DNA from: Anderseniella sp963787895
Lineage (GTDB): Bacteria > Pseudomonadota > Alphaproteobacteria > Rhizobiales > Aestuariivirgaceae
Reading direction: 5' to 3'
DNA: 64,000 bases
Assembly (NCBI GenBank): GCA_963787895.1
Contig: CAWBEX010000002.1
Span: 124,001-188,000 of the forward strand
Shown piece after piece: positions 8,886 to 17,761 of this stretch (position 1 is its first letter; each line of letters begins with the position of its first letter). The notes below the pieces were generated by a model, which searched no databases, was not told the DNA's origin, and saw nothing but the letters and a program-made list of their open reading frames with translations. Both the position numbers and the translations under genes were made by a program.

Positions 8886-10985
8886 ATGTTGTTCCGCTTT
8901 AGTGCTGCCTTGTTGGCGACATGCATTGTCCTGCCACTGTCCGATTCATCCGCATCGGCTGAATCGCGAGGCTACCCGCGCAAAAGTCAGAACTTTGGTT
9001 CGAGCTCCGCATCCGGCACAACAGACAGCATCTGGAACAACCGAAGCAGGCGCAAAAAGAAGTCTACAACGTTTGGAAGTTTCAATTTTTTTGACAATGG
9101 CCGGGGCTTTTTCTCGACAAGAGATGATGCGCAGGTTTTCGAAGAACAGCTTCGCAAACGCCAGAAAAATCGCGCCCGTCAAACCGTTACCCTCGACAGC
9201 AATGACGGGCCAGATGCCGCAACTAGCGGTGAAAGTTACTACACTTACAAGGCTGATGCGCTGGTCAAGCTTGCTGATCCGGAACTCAAGCAGCCCAAGC
9301 CGCCCGCTCCGGTTTTTGCTTCTGCAGCAGGCGCCACCGTGAACGGTGCGCAGTTCCTGGCAGCAGTCAACTTGAGCGACCCGGTTGCCCAGGCAATGTT
9401 TGAACTGGTGCAACAGTCACAGACCAACATCTCCCTGGCAAAAGACCAGGTGCCAGCTCTCATATCAGCCTATGAGAAGCGGGCCTTCGCACCGCGCTGG
9501 AGCGTTGCGGGAAAACCCACGCCGCAAGCTCTCAAGCTATTGAAAACACTGCAAAAAGCAGATCAGGAAGGCCTTAATCCGGAAAACTACGAGGTTGCTG
9601 TTGTTGGCAAGGCAGGCTCAGCATCCAGCCTCGCAGGCGACCCGGCCACTCTTGCCCGTTTTGATCTGGAACTGTCGGCCATGGCACTGCGCTTTTCAGC
9701 ACATGCTTCAGGCGGGATGGTCAACCCGAACAGGATTTCCGGCTACCATGATCTGAACCCGCCCACAGTAGCCGCAGCCGATGCTGTCGCTTCGCTGTTC
9801 TCGCACCCGGAGCCGGCTGACTGGTTGATGGGCTTGCATCCCGTGTTACCCGCCTATGCAGCCATGAAAGCCGAACTGGTTCGCCTTGGCGCTGGGGGAA
9901 GTGAGCCTGAACCTATCGTCATGCCTACCGGTCCACTGCTCAAGCCAGGCATGAAAGATGACCGCGTACTGGTCCTTCGCGCTCGCCTCAAGCAATTGAA
10001 ATTCCTGATAAATACTGACAAGGTGGTGCAAAGCACCCAGCAGACTTCAGACGCCCCCTTGTTCGGTTCTGAAGCTGCCGTACTGGCTTCAGACACAGAA
10101 GACCGCACCTTTAATGATGCAGATGAGGCTGCGCTTAAGGCCTTCCAGAAGAGTGCTGGCCTGACGGCAGACGGCCTTGTCGGCAACCAAACCGTAAATG
10201 CCTTGAACGGCAACACCAACAGTCCGGTCAAGCGCGAAGAGCAGCTTGCTCTCAACATGGAGCGGCTGCGCTGGCTGCCGCGTGACCTGGGTGAACGCTA
10301 CGTGTTCGTCAACCAACCTGCCTTCGAGATGAAAATCATCAACAAGGGCGCAACGGAGTGGTCAACCCGCGTCATCGTCGGAAAACCGTCCAATCAGACG
10401 TTTTTCTTCTCCGACGAGATGGAACGGGTCGAGTTCAACCCCTACTGGGGCGTTCCGCAATCCATCATCAAGGGCGAATACCTGAAAAAACTGCGCGCTA
10501 ATCCAAGCTATCTCGACCAGCGCGGCTATGAAACCATACGCAACGGCAGGGTTGTCTCCAGTTCGGCAGTTGACTGGTGGAACTACAAGGGTGGTGTCGG
10601 GGTGCGCCAGAAGCCCGGTTCGAGCAATGCACTTGGCGAAGTCAAGTTCATGTTCCCGAACAAGCATGCAATCTATTTGCACGACACGCCGAAGAGGTCG
10701 CTGTTCGACAACGGGAATCGCGCGTACAGCCACGGTTGCGTAAGGGTACAGAACCCGCGCGACCTAGCGACGCACATTCTGGGCTGGTCCGAGGCTGAAG
10801 TTGCATCCACTATCAGTACTGGCAAAAACCTGCCGGTCAAGCTGACCACCAAGCTGCCAGTGCATCTCACCTACTTTACGGCCTGGATCGGTGAAGATGG
10901 AGAATTATCATATTTCTCAGATGTTTACGGTCGGGACGGGTACCTTCAGACAGCCTGGAAAACCGAAAATGCTGCACTGCGCTAG
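8886..10985 (+). CDS. L,D-transpeptidase (YcbB/LdtD-type) with peptidoglycan-binding domain
   Basis: 699 residues. Signal peptide about 1-27 (hydrophobic core LLATCIVLPL, cleavage near SASA-ES). A low-complexity basic linker follows, then a scaffold region about 150-330, a PG_binding_1 segment around residues 410-440 (ALKAFQKSAGLTADGLVG), and a C-terminal YkuD catalytic domain. The catalytic signature is intact: H near IYLHDTPKRSLF and SHGCVR with nucleophile Cys618. These periplasmic enzymes form 3-3 cross-links in peptidoglycan or attach proteins to it. It lies 93 bp after the sigma-54 regulator and upstream of a DUF882 peptidase, which supports an envelope-remodelling neighbourhood. Confidence 0.93.
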   Translation: MLFRFSAALLATCIVLPLSDSSASAESRGYPRKSQNFGSSSASGTTDSIWNNRSRRKKKSTTFGSFNFFDNGRGFFSTRDDAQVFEEQLRKRQKNRARQTVTLDSNDGPDAATSGESYYTYKADALVKLADPELKQPKPPAPVFASAAGATVNGAQFLAAVNLSDPVAQAMFELVQQSQTNISLAKDQVPALISAYEKRAFAPRWSVAGKPTPQALKLLKTLQKADQEGLNPENYEVAVVGKAGSASSLAGDPATLARFDLELSAMALRFSAHASGGMVNPNRISGYHDLNPPTVAAADAVASLFSHPEPADWLMGLHPVLPAYAAMKAELVRLGAGGSEPEPIVMPTGPLLKPGMKDDRVLVLRARLKQLKFLINTDKVVQSTQQTSDAPLFGSEAAVLASDTEDRTFNDADEAALKAFQKSAGLTADGLVGNQTVNALNGNTNSPVKREEQLALNMERLRWLPRDLGERYVFVNQPAFEMKIINKGATEWSTRVIVGKPSNQTFFFSDEMERVEFNPYWGVPQSIIKGEYLKKLRANPSYLDQRGYETIRNGRVVSSSAVDWWNYKGGVGVRQKPGSSNALGEVKFMFPNKHAIYLHDTPKRSLFDNGNRAYSHGCVRVQNPRDLATHILGWSEAEVASTISTGKNLPVKLTTKLPVHLTYFTAWIGEDGELSYFSDVYGRDGYLQTAWKTENAALR

Positions 10986-11086
10986 GACGTGTCAGCTGCA
11001 GTTTGATTGACAGTCTTAAGGCGCCGTTAAGCACAATCTGCCAGACTGTACAAAGTGAGTATAAGTCTCGCCTAATAGCAGCCTTA

Positions 11087-11131
11087 TTCTTGTGGTCTTT
11101 GATGACATTGTCTACAAGGACAACACAAGAA
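11087..11131 (+). promoter_or_regulatory. Possible structured leader upstream of the DUF882 gene
   Basis: The 3' side GACAACACAAGAA (11119-11131) can pair in two blocks: TTCTTGTG (11087-11094) with CACAAGAA (11124-11131), and TTGTC (11108-11112) with GACAA (11119-11123), leaving a 13-nt bulge. It sits 45 bp before the ATG at 11176. There is no U-tract after it, so it is not an obvious terminator. Function is inferred only from position. Confidence 0.25.
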
Positions 11132-11175
11132 CTGCTCAGGGGTAGTTTCTAGGGGATGCGGGTTTATTCCGCGTT

Positions 11176-12639
11176 ATGGTTGTAATGCATTGCAGGGATC
11201 CTAAGACCGCGCCAGGCGGCGTGGTTTTTCAGGCCAAATCGTTTCTTTTGTCCGGCTGCATTGCAGCCGGTGTGTTCCTTGGTGCAGCCACGGGCAGCGC
11301 CACCGGTGCATCTGCAGAAGTTCGCACGCTTTCCATGTATTTCACCCACACCAAGGAAAGCCTGACCGTTACCTACAAGCGTAACGGCAAATATGATCAG
11401 GCTGCCATCAACAAGATCAACTGGTTCCTGCGTGACTGGCGGCGCAACGAGCAGACGAAAATGTCACTGGAAACCGTGGATCTGCTGTGGGAACTCCACG
11501 CCGATCTGGGTTCGAAGAAGCCGGTCCACATCGTTTCCGGCTACCGCAGCCCGCGTACCAACGCCATGCTCAAGCGCATCGGCCGCAAGGTTGCCACCAA
11601 GTCCCAGCACATGCAGGGCCGTGCCATCGATTTCTATTTCCCCGATGTCCCAGTTGAGAAGATCATGGGCTCGGCATTCATCCGCAAGATCGGCGGCGTA
11701 GGCTACTATCCACGGTCCGGCCAGTATGGCTTTGTCCATATCGACAACGGCAGCGTCCGCCACTGGCCGCGCATGAGCGCATCGCGCCAGGCCAGCATTA
11801 CACGCAAGTACTATCGCACTGTTGCCGCCCGCAACGGTGGCGTTGGCAATACGTTGCTTGCCGCCGCCAATACCAGCGGCAACGCGTCTTCGGCACCTGA
11901 AACCAAAGCCAAAGGCCCGGTCAGTCTTGTGCCAGCCAGCATGGCAGAAGCTGTTATCGCTGCTGTGAACACAACTCCTGCTCCAACAGCGACACCAGCT
12001 GTTCAGCTTGCATCCGTGCCCAAGCCGCGTCCCAAGCCTATTGAGGTGCTGTACGCTGCTGCTGCCACTATCATGCCAGTTTCGGCACCGGCAACGCAGC
12101 AGAACTTCAACAATACCCCATCGCTCGTGCGCGGTAGCCTGGGTCCGGTCACCATTGCGTCTCTGACCACTGAAGACCAGAGCATGGTTGCCAGCAACGC
12201 ATCCACGAAGGGCAGCCTGGACGGACAAACTGCCGCTGAAACAGGCATCCGCCCTCTCAGCGTCAGCTACGCCAACACTTCAAGCCTGAGCGACCTGTTC
12301 ACCAACACAGAATCTGTGGCTCGGCGTGACGGCGCACCTCAACCCTTCGTCAAGGACGACGATGTAACCATTCGCCAGCTTGACGACAGCGACAAGTCTG
12401 CACTCGCCAAACTGATTGCAGCATTCATGCCCGGCGCTGAACCTGAGACAGAAGAGCCACAAGGTGATTCCAACGGCGTAAATCGCTCCGGCAAGGCCGA
12501 CAGCCAGCTGGTAAACCGCTCGGCAAAAGGTAATTTCACACCCGAGATCATCGGCACGCAGAAAATCTGGAAAGAAACCAGCGCTGCTGACATTGAAGTG
12601 TTGAAGGTTGTCGAAACACCGATCGTCTTCAAGAACTGA
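11176..12639 (+). CDS. DUF882 / YcbK-like M15 peptidoglycan peptidase
   Basis: 487 residues. An N-terminal hydrophobic export segment about 21-47 ends near GASA-EV. An LLSGC sequence at Cys28 resembles a lipobox, but the hydrophobic core continues beyond it, so a Sec signal is more likely. The catalytic DUF882 domain spans about 50-200. Its zinc ligands fit the M15/YcbK arrangement: H145 and D152 in QHMQGRAIDF, and H188 in FVHID. The substrate-binding motif is SGYRSPRTN at 121. The remaining ~290 residues are a low-complexity Ala/Thr/Pro-rich tail, unusually long for the family. It probably acts on peptide stems of peptidoglycan in the periplasm, alongside the upstream L,D-transpeptidase. Confidence 0.88.
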   Translation: MVVMHCRDPKTAPGGVVFQAKSFLLSGCIAAGVFLGAATGSATGASAEVRTLSMYFTHTKESLTVTYKRNGKYDQAAINKINWFLRDWRRNEQTKMSLETVDLLWELHADLGSKKPVHIVSGYRSPRTNAMLKRIGRKVATKSQHMQGRAIDFYFPDVPVEKIMGSAFIRKIGGVGYYPRSGQYGFVHIDNGSVRHWPRMSASRQASITRKYYRTVAARNGGVGNTLLAAANTSGNASSAPETKAKGPVSLVPASMAEAVIAAVNTTPAPTATPAVQLASVPKPRPKPIEVLYAAAATIMPVSAPATQQNFNNTPSLVRGSLGPVTIASLTTEDQSMVASNASTKGSLDGQTAAETGIRPLSVSYANTSSLSDLFTNTESVARRDGAPQPFVKDDDVTIRQLDDSDKSALAKLIAAFMPGAEPETEEPQGDSNGVNRSGKADSQLVNRSAKGNFTPEIIGTQKIWKETSAADIEVLKVVETPIVFKN

Positions 12640-12914
12640 TCCAACACCGTCCGCCTGATCACACGCGTATTGTATCTGGCGCTGGCACTTTCACGTGCCG
12701 GCCGGAATCACGCGGCAGCTTGCTGACTACTCCTTTGCAAACCTATTCAACGCTTGTCCTGCTGCCGCGCATCAGTTCCCGGCACGGCAGCGAAGCACGG
12801 AATTTACCAGTCTCATCGTTTCAGCAGATACCGGTTTCATTGGCTGGAGTTACCCGCCAACAGCGTGTTCCACATTAAACTATTGTTTTCGTGTTTCATT
12901 TAGGTTGCAGTCGA

Positions 12915-13940
12915 ATGAATACAAACGGCTTTATCACTGGGAACCTTAGGGGGTCTGATCCCGCACCAATGACGAAGACAGCGCACGTGACCGTTGCCGC
13001 GTTGTGCAACATCTTACTCTACATGCGTCATGTCCGCGCGACTGCAGCATTTGTACTGGAGTTGCGCTACCTGCCCAACATAGCACTGCCGCGCACCTAC
13101 AACGAAAAAATGTTCTGGCGCAGGGCCTTTGACACCAATCCGGACTTCGCGGTTTTCTGCAACAAGCTTGAAACCAAGACATTGGCGCAAAGATGTGGCG
13201 AGAGAATACAGACAGTACCGACATTATGGTTCGGCACTGACCCTGCGGCGTTTCCCGACGAGCTCTGGCGAGAGGGCATTATTGTAAAAATGATAAATGC
13301 CAGCTCGCGAAGCCTGGTAATCAAAGGCAAGGATGACTGCCGCGAGGCTTTCCTGAACACATGCAAACGTTGGCTGTCGCGTCCATACAAAATCTGGAAT
13401 GCTGAATGGGGCTATACCCAGGTCGCCCCAGCCTTGCTGGCAGAACCAGAATTGAAGCCTACAAGCGGCACTCTTGATGAATTGAAGGTTCATGCCTGCG
13501 ACGGCGAGGTTTTTTACACCACTGTATACCAACATGAAAAGACACCAGCCGCCAAATCCGGCTTGTACGATTACCAGGGCAACCGACTAGGTGCCACAAC
13601 ATCGCTGGTTGTCAGAAATCCCGCCCGTGCATTGCCTGACACATACCGACTGCCGCAATGTTATGACGCAGCAATGCGTGCCGCACGCGACCTTTCAAAA
13701 GGTTACGACTATCTGCGCATAGACTTCATGTGCAGCGGCAACGACCTATATCTGGGTGAAATCACTGTCTATCCGACCGGCGGACTGCTTACCACATCTG
13801 ATCCCGACCACTTGCAAACACTCAGCGATATGTGGGATCTGCGCAAGAGCTGGTTCATGCGCCACAGACACACAGGCTGGCGACACTGGTACCAGTCAAT
13901 GCTCACCAGACACCTGGACTGGAAAGACGAGACCAAGTGA
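12915..13940 (+). CDS. TupA-like ATP-grasp protein, second copy
   Basis: About 341 residues from ATG 12915. Other possible starts are GTG 12891 and ATG 12969, and the choice is uncertain. The family signature is clear: LPRTYNEKMFWRRAFDTNPDF (compare TFNEKLQW-K), the VDKY-like segment FCNKLETKTLAQRCGE, a lysine-bearing strand GIIVKMINASSR, and the C-terminal metal-binding strands YLRIDFMCSGNDLYLGEITVYPTGG. Similarity to the copy at 1670-2710 is at motif level only, so they are not recent duplicates. It probably acts as a ligase in surface polymer decoration. It is not obviously in an operon. A weak hairpin (GGCAC/GTGCC, 12684-12699) lies between it and the DUF882 gene. Confidence 0.78.
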   Translation: MNTNGFITGNLRGSDPAPMTKTAHVTVAALCNILLYMRHVRATAAFVLELRYLPNIALPRTYNEKMFWRRAFDTNPDFAVFCNKLETKTLAQRCGERIQTVPTLWFGTDPAAFPDELWREGIIVKMINASSRSLVIKGKDDCREAFLNTCKRWLSRPYKIWNAEWGYTQVAPALLAEPELKPTSGTLDELKVHACDGEVFYTTVYQHEKTPAAKSGLYDYQGNRLGATTSLVVRNPARALPDTYRLPQCYDAAMRAARDLSKGYDYLRIDFMCSGNDLYLGEITVYPTGGLLTTSDPDHLQTLSDMWDLRKSWFMRHRHTGWRHWYQSMLTRHLDWKDETK

Positions 13941-14015
13941 TGTAACGGCACTGCGTTTCCAACTGACCGAAGCTCAATTGCAAACATGGCAGCTGCGAGA
14001 CTGGCGGCCCACCTT

Positions 14016-15146
14016 TCAATCGCCTTGCGGTTCCGGTCTGAACCCTTCTGGCAGGTCAACAGTCCCGCAAGTTGCAAAGGTCAGTGCCACATCCGCCATC
14101 TTGTGAGCGATCCCAAGGGTGATCTTGTACCCGCCAGCTGCAGCAATAATGCGTTCCGCGCCCGGCAACGGACCCAGCATCGGCTTGCGGCTACTTGCGC
14201 GAGGGCGCACGCCCGCCCAGGCTTCCAGCACCTGCGCCCCATCAAGCGCCGGACAAAGCTCGGCTGCCTCTTGCGCAAGTCGCGCCGTGACCTCTGGTTC
14301 AACGGTAACATCCCGATAAGAACGCACGGACGTTGAGCCTACCGCCACCAGCCCGCCTTCATGCGTTACAACATAGGTGCCACCACGATAAAGCACAGGC
14401 AGGTCCTCGGGCAGCGGCCTGGCGGGCTTCAACAACACCGACTGGCCTTTTACCCCCCAGCCTGCATCTTGCCAGCCCAACCCAGCCAATATGCCGAAAG
14501 TCTCGACCCCGGCTGCCAGAACGATGTGACCTGCAACCACGCTGCTGCCATCTGCCAGTTGCACCTGCCCGTCAGGGTGCACACCTGCCACGGTGCAGCC
14601 TTCACGGATCGTGCCTCCTGCTGCGCGCACGGCCGCACTCAAAGCCGCAATCAGGCCACGCGGGTTGATCCTTGCTGACAACGTGTCGAAGTCGTAGGCG
14701 ATGGCGTCTGCGACAAGCCCGCGCCACTGTTCCGGCGCAGCATCAATCACCCTCCAACGGCCCGGTGCGCTGCCCCAATGAACATCAGATGCCTCCTGCC
14801 AGTTGCGGTGTTCGGTCAGCCGCTTCTCGGTATCAATTGGCATCAGCCTGCCGCAACGCGCATAACCACATGCCACACCGCATGCCTGCTCCACGGCGGC
14901 AACATCACCCTCAAGGCTCGCAAGAGCATCCAGCTGGAACTGTTTTTCGTCCGTCCAACGGCTTGGCCGAATAGGCATCAGCGCACCCAGAATGCCCCCG
15001 CTTGCGCCAGCACCCACACAACTTCGCTCCAGCACAAGCACGCGCAAGCCAAGGCTCACGGCCTTCCAGGCCGTCCACAGGCCAACCGCCCCGGCACCGA
15101 TAATCACTACATCTGGCGATTGTTGATGTGTCACGCTAGAAACCAT
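14016..15146 (-). CDS. FAD-dependent oxidoreductase (DAO family), possible MnmC oxidase partner
   Basis: 376 residues from ATG 15146. The frame is open to a GTG at 15191, but that would overlap the start of the divergent mnmD. It has an N-terminal Rossmann dinucleotide motif VVIIGAGAVGLWTA, a conserved Glu at the end of strand 2 (VLVLERS), and a C-terminal FAD contact GGYKITLGIAHKMAD, all typical of the D-amino-acid oxidase/glycine oxidase superfamily. It is divergent from mnmD with 29 bp between start codons. Because E. coli MnmC fuses an MnmD-like methyltransferase to a DAO-type oxidase, this gene is a good candidate for the oxidase half. A generic amino-acid dehydrogenase role cannot be excluded. 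Confidence 0.82.
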   Translation of the reverse strand: MVSSVTHQQSPDVVIIGAGAVGLWTAWKAVSLGLRVLVLERSCVGAGASGGILGALMPIRPSRWTDEKQFQLDALASLEGDVAAVEQACGVACGYARCGRLMPIDTEKRLTEHRNWQEASDVHWGSAPGRWRVIDAAPEQWRGLVADAIAYDFDTLSARINPRGLIAALSAAVRAAGGTIREGCTVAGVHPDGQVQLADGSSVVAGHIVLAAGVETFGILAGLGWQDAGWGVKGQSVLLKPARPLPEDLPVLYRGGTYVVTHEGGLVAVGSTSVRSYRDVTVEPEVTARLAQEAAELCPALDGAQVLEAWAGVRPRASSRKPMLGPLPGAERIIAAAGGYKITLGIAHKMADVALTFATCGTVDLPEGFRPEPQGD

Positions 15147-15175
15147 CACCAACACATAACCGGGCGCTGCGCGCA

Positions 15176-15889
15176 ATGCCAGACAAGACACATGACATCG
15201 AATGGACAGATGACGGTCAGCCCCGCTCGCTGGCCTTCGGCGATCAGTTCTTCTCGCGTGAAGACGGCCGGGCTGAAACAGCCCATGTCTTCCTGGCCGG
15301 CAACGGCCTGCCTGCCCGATGGCGCAACACCGCTAATTTTCAAGTGGCTGAACTTGGTTTTGGCACCGGTTTGAACTTCCTCGAGACATGGGCGCAGTGG
15401 ATCGCTACCCGAGACACTGAACAGCATCTGTCATTCACCTCGTTCGAGGCGTTTCCCATGGCAGCGCACGACATGGCCCGCGCATTGGCGCGCTGGCCCG
15501 CACTTGTGCCGCTGGCGAAGCTGCTGGCGCAAAAATGCCAGGTTGACAAACCCGGGCTACCGGTCGCATTGGATAATCAGACCACACTTACGGTTGTGGG
15601 GGGCGATGCGCTTGAAAGTGTCTCGGCATGGGTGGGCACGGCAAACGCCTGGTATCTTGACGGCTTCAGCCCTGCCCGCAACCCGGACATGTGGTCAGCA
15701 ACCCTGATGCAGGCTGTTTTTGACCACACAACCACCGGCGGCAGCTTCGCAACCTATGCCGCCGCAGGCTGGGTTCGCCGCAACCTTTTGTCCGCCGGCT
15801 TCATCGTTGAGCGCAGCAGGGGTTTCGGTGCAAAGCGGGAAATGCTGCACGGTCATCGCCTGAAACTGACACCTCACGGCGCGGATTGA
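15176..15889 (+). CDS. mnmD: tRNA 5-methylaminomethyl-2-thiouridine methyltransferase
   Basis: 237 residues. The DUF752/MnmD SAM-binding signature is visible: VAELGFGTGLNFLETW, an acidic second-strand region (LTVVGGDALE), and the family block WYLDGFSPARNPDMW. It catalyses the last methylation step of mnm5s2U at the tRNA wobble position. The protein is stand-alone and lacks the C-terminal FAD domain of fused MnmC. That domain may be supplied by the divergent gene at 14016-15146. It ends 5 bp from the convergent upp stop. No clear Shine-Dalgarno is seen before ATG 15176. Confidence 0.9.
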   Translation: MPDKTHDIEWTDDGQPRSLAFGDQFFSREDGRAETAHVFLAGNGLPARWRNTANFQVAELGFGTGLNFLETWAQWIATRDTEQHLSFTSFEAFPMAAHDMARALARWPALVPLAKLLAQKCQVDKPGLPVALDNQTTLTVVGGDALESVSAWVGTANAWYLDGFSPARNPDMWSATLMQAVFDHTTTGGSFATYAAAGWVRRNLLSAGFIVERSRGFGAKREMLHGHRLKLTPHGAD

Positions 15890-15894
15890 GAGTT

Positions 15895-16527
15895 CTACTT
15901 GGTGCCAAACATGCGGTCGCCCGCATCGCCCAGTCCGGGCACAATATAGCCGTGGTCATTGAGATGGCTGTCTATCGCAGCGGTGAAAACCGGCACGTCC
16001 GGGTGATTTTCACCAAGCGCCTTGATACCTTCGGGCGCTGCCAGCAAGCACACAAAGCGGATATCCTTCGCACCTGCCTGCTTCAAGCGGTCAATCGCTG
16101 CAGAAACCGAATTGCCGGTTGCCAGCATGGGATCGACCAGAATAACCGGGCGTTGATCAATGTCATCCGGCAGCTTCAGGTAATACTCCACAGCAGCCAA
16201 CGTCGCCGGATCGCGGTAAAGGCCAATGTGGCCAACACGCGCTGACGGCACCAGGTCCATCATGCCAGACAGCAAACCATTGCCTGCCCGCAGAATTGAC
16301 ACGAAGCACAGCTTTTTGCCAGACAGGATCGGCGCTTCCATCGCCTCAACTGGCGTTTCAATATGGATGGTTTTCATCGGCAGGTCGCGCAGCACCTCGT
16401 AGGCCAGCAGCAACGATATCTCGTTCAGCAACTTGCGGAACACCGCAGAGGGCGTTGTCTTGTCCCGCATCAGCGAAAGCTTGTGCAGCACCAACGGGTG
16501 ATCAATGACGGTTACATGCTGTTTCAT
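15895..16527 (-). CDS. upp: Uracil phosphoribosyltransferase (URC6-type role)
   Basis: 210 residues from ATG 16527, matching the usual Upp length. The PRPP-binding loop is VILVDPMLATGNS, the uracil-binding C-terminal region is GYIVPGLGDAGDRMFGTK, and the N-terminal block is HPLVLHKLSLMRD. It converts uracil plus PRPP to UMP. It is the third gene of a minus-strand set behind URC1 and URC4. In the URC pathway uracil is first converted to UMP by this activity, so here it may serve degradation as well as salvage. Confidence 0.95.
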   Translation of the reverse strand: MKQHVTVIDHPLVLHKLSLMRDKTTPSAVFRKLLNEISLLLAYEVLRDLPMKTIHIETPVEAMEAPILSGKKLCFVSILRAGNGLLSGMMDLVPSARVGHIGLYRDPATLAAVEYYLKLPDDIDQRPVILVDPMLATGNSVSAAIDRLKQAGAKDIRFVCLLAAPEGIKALGENHPDVPVFTAAIDSHLNDHGYIVPGLGDAGDRMFGTK

Positions 16528-16546
16528 GTGAATTGCCTCGTTTTGC

Positions 16547-17761
16547 CTAGAATACAGAGCCGTCGGAGACAATGGCAATGGGTGGAGCACCATCTTTGCG
16601 CAACTGATTTGCCAAACGGCGTCCGGCAGCCCAGGTGCCCCCTTCCAGCACTGATGCCAATGGCATGCTGGCTTGTGTCTTGCCCAACCGCTGGCGCACC
16701 AGCTTCGCAACTTCGTCCAGCAGGCAAACTGTCAACGCCCGCCACTCCACCACAAGCTCACTGGCCGGTTCATGTTGCCTGCCCGCAGCAGCACCATCCC
16801 TGAGGCTGATCACACCGGTGTCTACAAACAGCCCGCCATTGCGATATTCTGCCAGACCCGTCAGGCATTCCTGGCCTGTGATCTCAATCCCCAGCCGTTG
16901 CATGGGCTCAAACAGCGAGTAGCTGAGCCATTGTGACAACTTATGAAACGGCACCAGTCCACAGCCCGGCGCGGCCGGATGCACCCAGGCATCTCCAAGG
17001 TGCCGCCCGGCCATTTCTGCACGACCCGGCCAGATCGGGCCAAGAGCGTGAAGCAATGTTATGAGGATGGTTCTTGCTTCAAGTTGTCCACCGTGCGCCT
17101 GTCCAGCCAGATGATTTGCGATGCCGCCAAGCCGGCCGCCCTGAAAAACTTGAGGAAAGGTTGCAACCCTCTGGCCCAGCGTGGCTATCAGTGCAGCACG
17201 GCCCTCAAGCCCCTCGAGCGGATTTTCCTGTGACACCTGAAATCCGGCCGCCAAGGCAGCCGCATCAAAACCGGCGAGCCTGTCGCCCGCAAATTCGCCA
17301 GCCACGTACATATCGAGACTTGCCATTGCGAGACCTTCAGAACGGGCATAGACCTTGCCAGTCTGCCTGTCGGCATATCTCCAGTGTGGGCCCGCTCCCG
17401 CATCCAGAAGCACAGATATGATGGCCAGCTCACACTCAACACGTGCACGTTCTTGTAAGTCCTTCAGCCTGGCATCGGCATGCGCCGCCCAGCGATCCTC
17501 GCCCTCGAAGACAAAATGCCGCCAGCGCGCGTGAGGCGGCACATTCAAATCAGGGTAGTTCTGCCCGATGACCTCGCATACGAAATCAACTGTTGCAGCC
17601 AGATTGGTCATGTCCACGCTGAAGTGCGCAAGCTGACCGGCAAGGCCCGCCTGGAACAATGCTGAGCACTGCGTACGCACCGCTTCAGGCGTCAACAGCC
17701 AGTCGGCGGTTTCTGCCTCAGTACTTGTCAAGCGCGCGCCCTTGCGGCTTGGACAGGTCAT
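16547..17761 (-). CDS. URC4/urg3 family protein (DUF1688), uracil catabolism
   Basis: 404 residues of the DUF1688 family (URC4 of yeast, Urg3 of fission yeast). Recognised by DLNVPPHARWRHF, GLAMASLDMYVAGEF, FQGGRLGGIANHLA, and a C-terminal LVVEWRALTVCLLDE block. URC4 is essential for the URC route of uracil degradation, but its chemistry was not settled to my knowledge. The ATG at 17761 overlaps the end of URC1 by 44 bp. An in-frame TTG inside the overlap is an alternative start. It lies 19 bp upstream of upp. Confidence 0.9.
   Translation of the reverse strand: MTCPSRKGARLTSTEAETADWLLTPEAVRTQCSALFQAGLAGQLAHFSVDMTNLAATVDFVCEVIGQNYPDLNVPPHARWRHFVFEGEDRWAAHADARLKDLQERARVECELAIISVLLDAGAGPHWRYADRQTGKVYARSEGLAMASLDMYVAGEFAGDRLAGFDAAALAAGFQVSQENPLEGLEGRAALIATLGQRVATFPQVFQGGRLGGIANHLAGQAHGGQLEARTILITLLHALGPIWPGRAEMAGRHLGDAWVHPAAPGCGLVPFHKLSQWLSYSLFEPMQRLGIEITGQECLTGLAEYRNGGLFVDTGVISLRDGAAAGRQHEPASELVVEWRALTVCLLDEVAKLVRQRLGKTQASMPLASVLEGGTWAAGRRLANQLRKDGAPPIAIVSDGSVF

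Noticed and set aside
11464..12228. 254-codon minus-strand frame over the DUF882 gene
   Set aside because: Antisense to a gene with signal peptide and zinc ligands; translation looks random.
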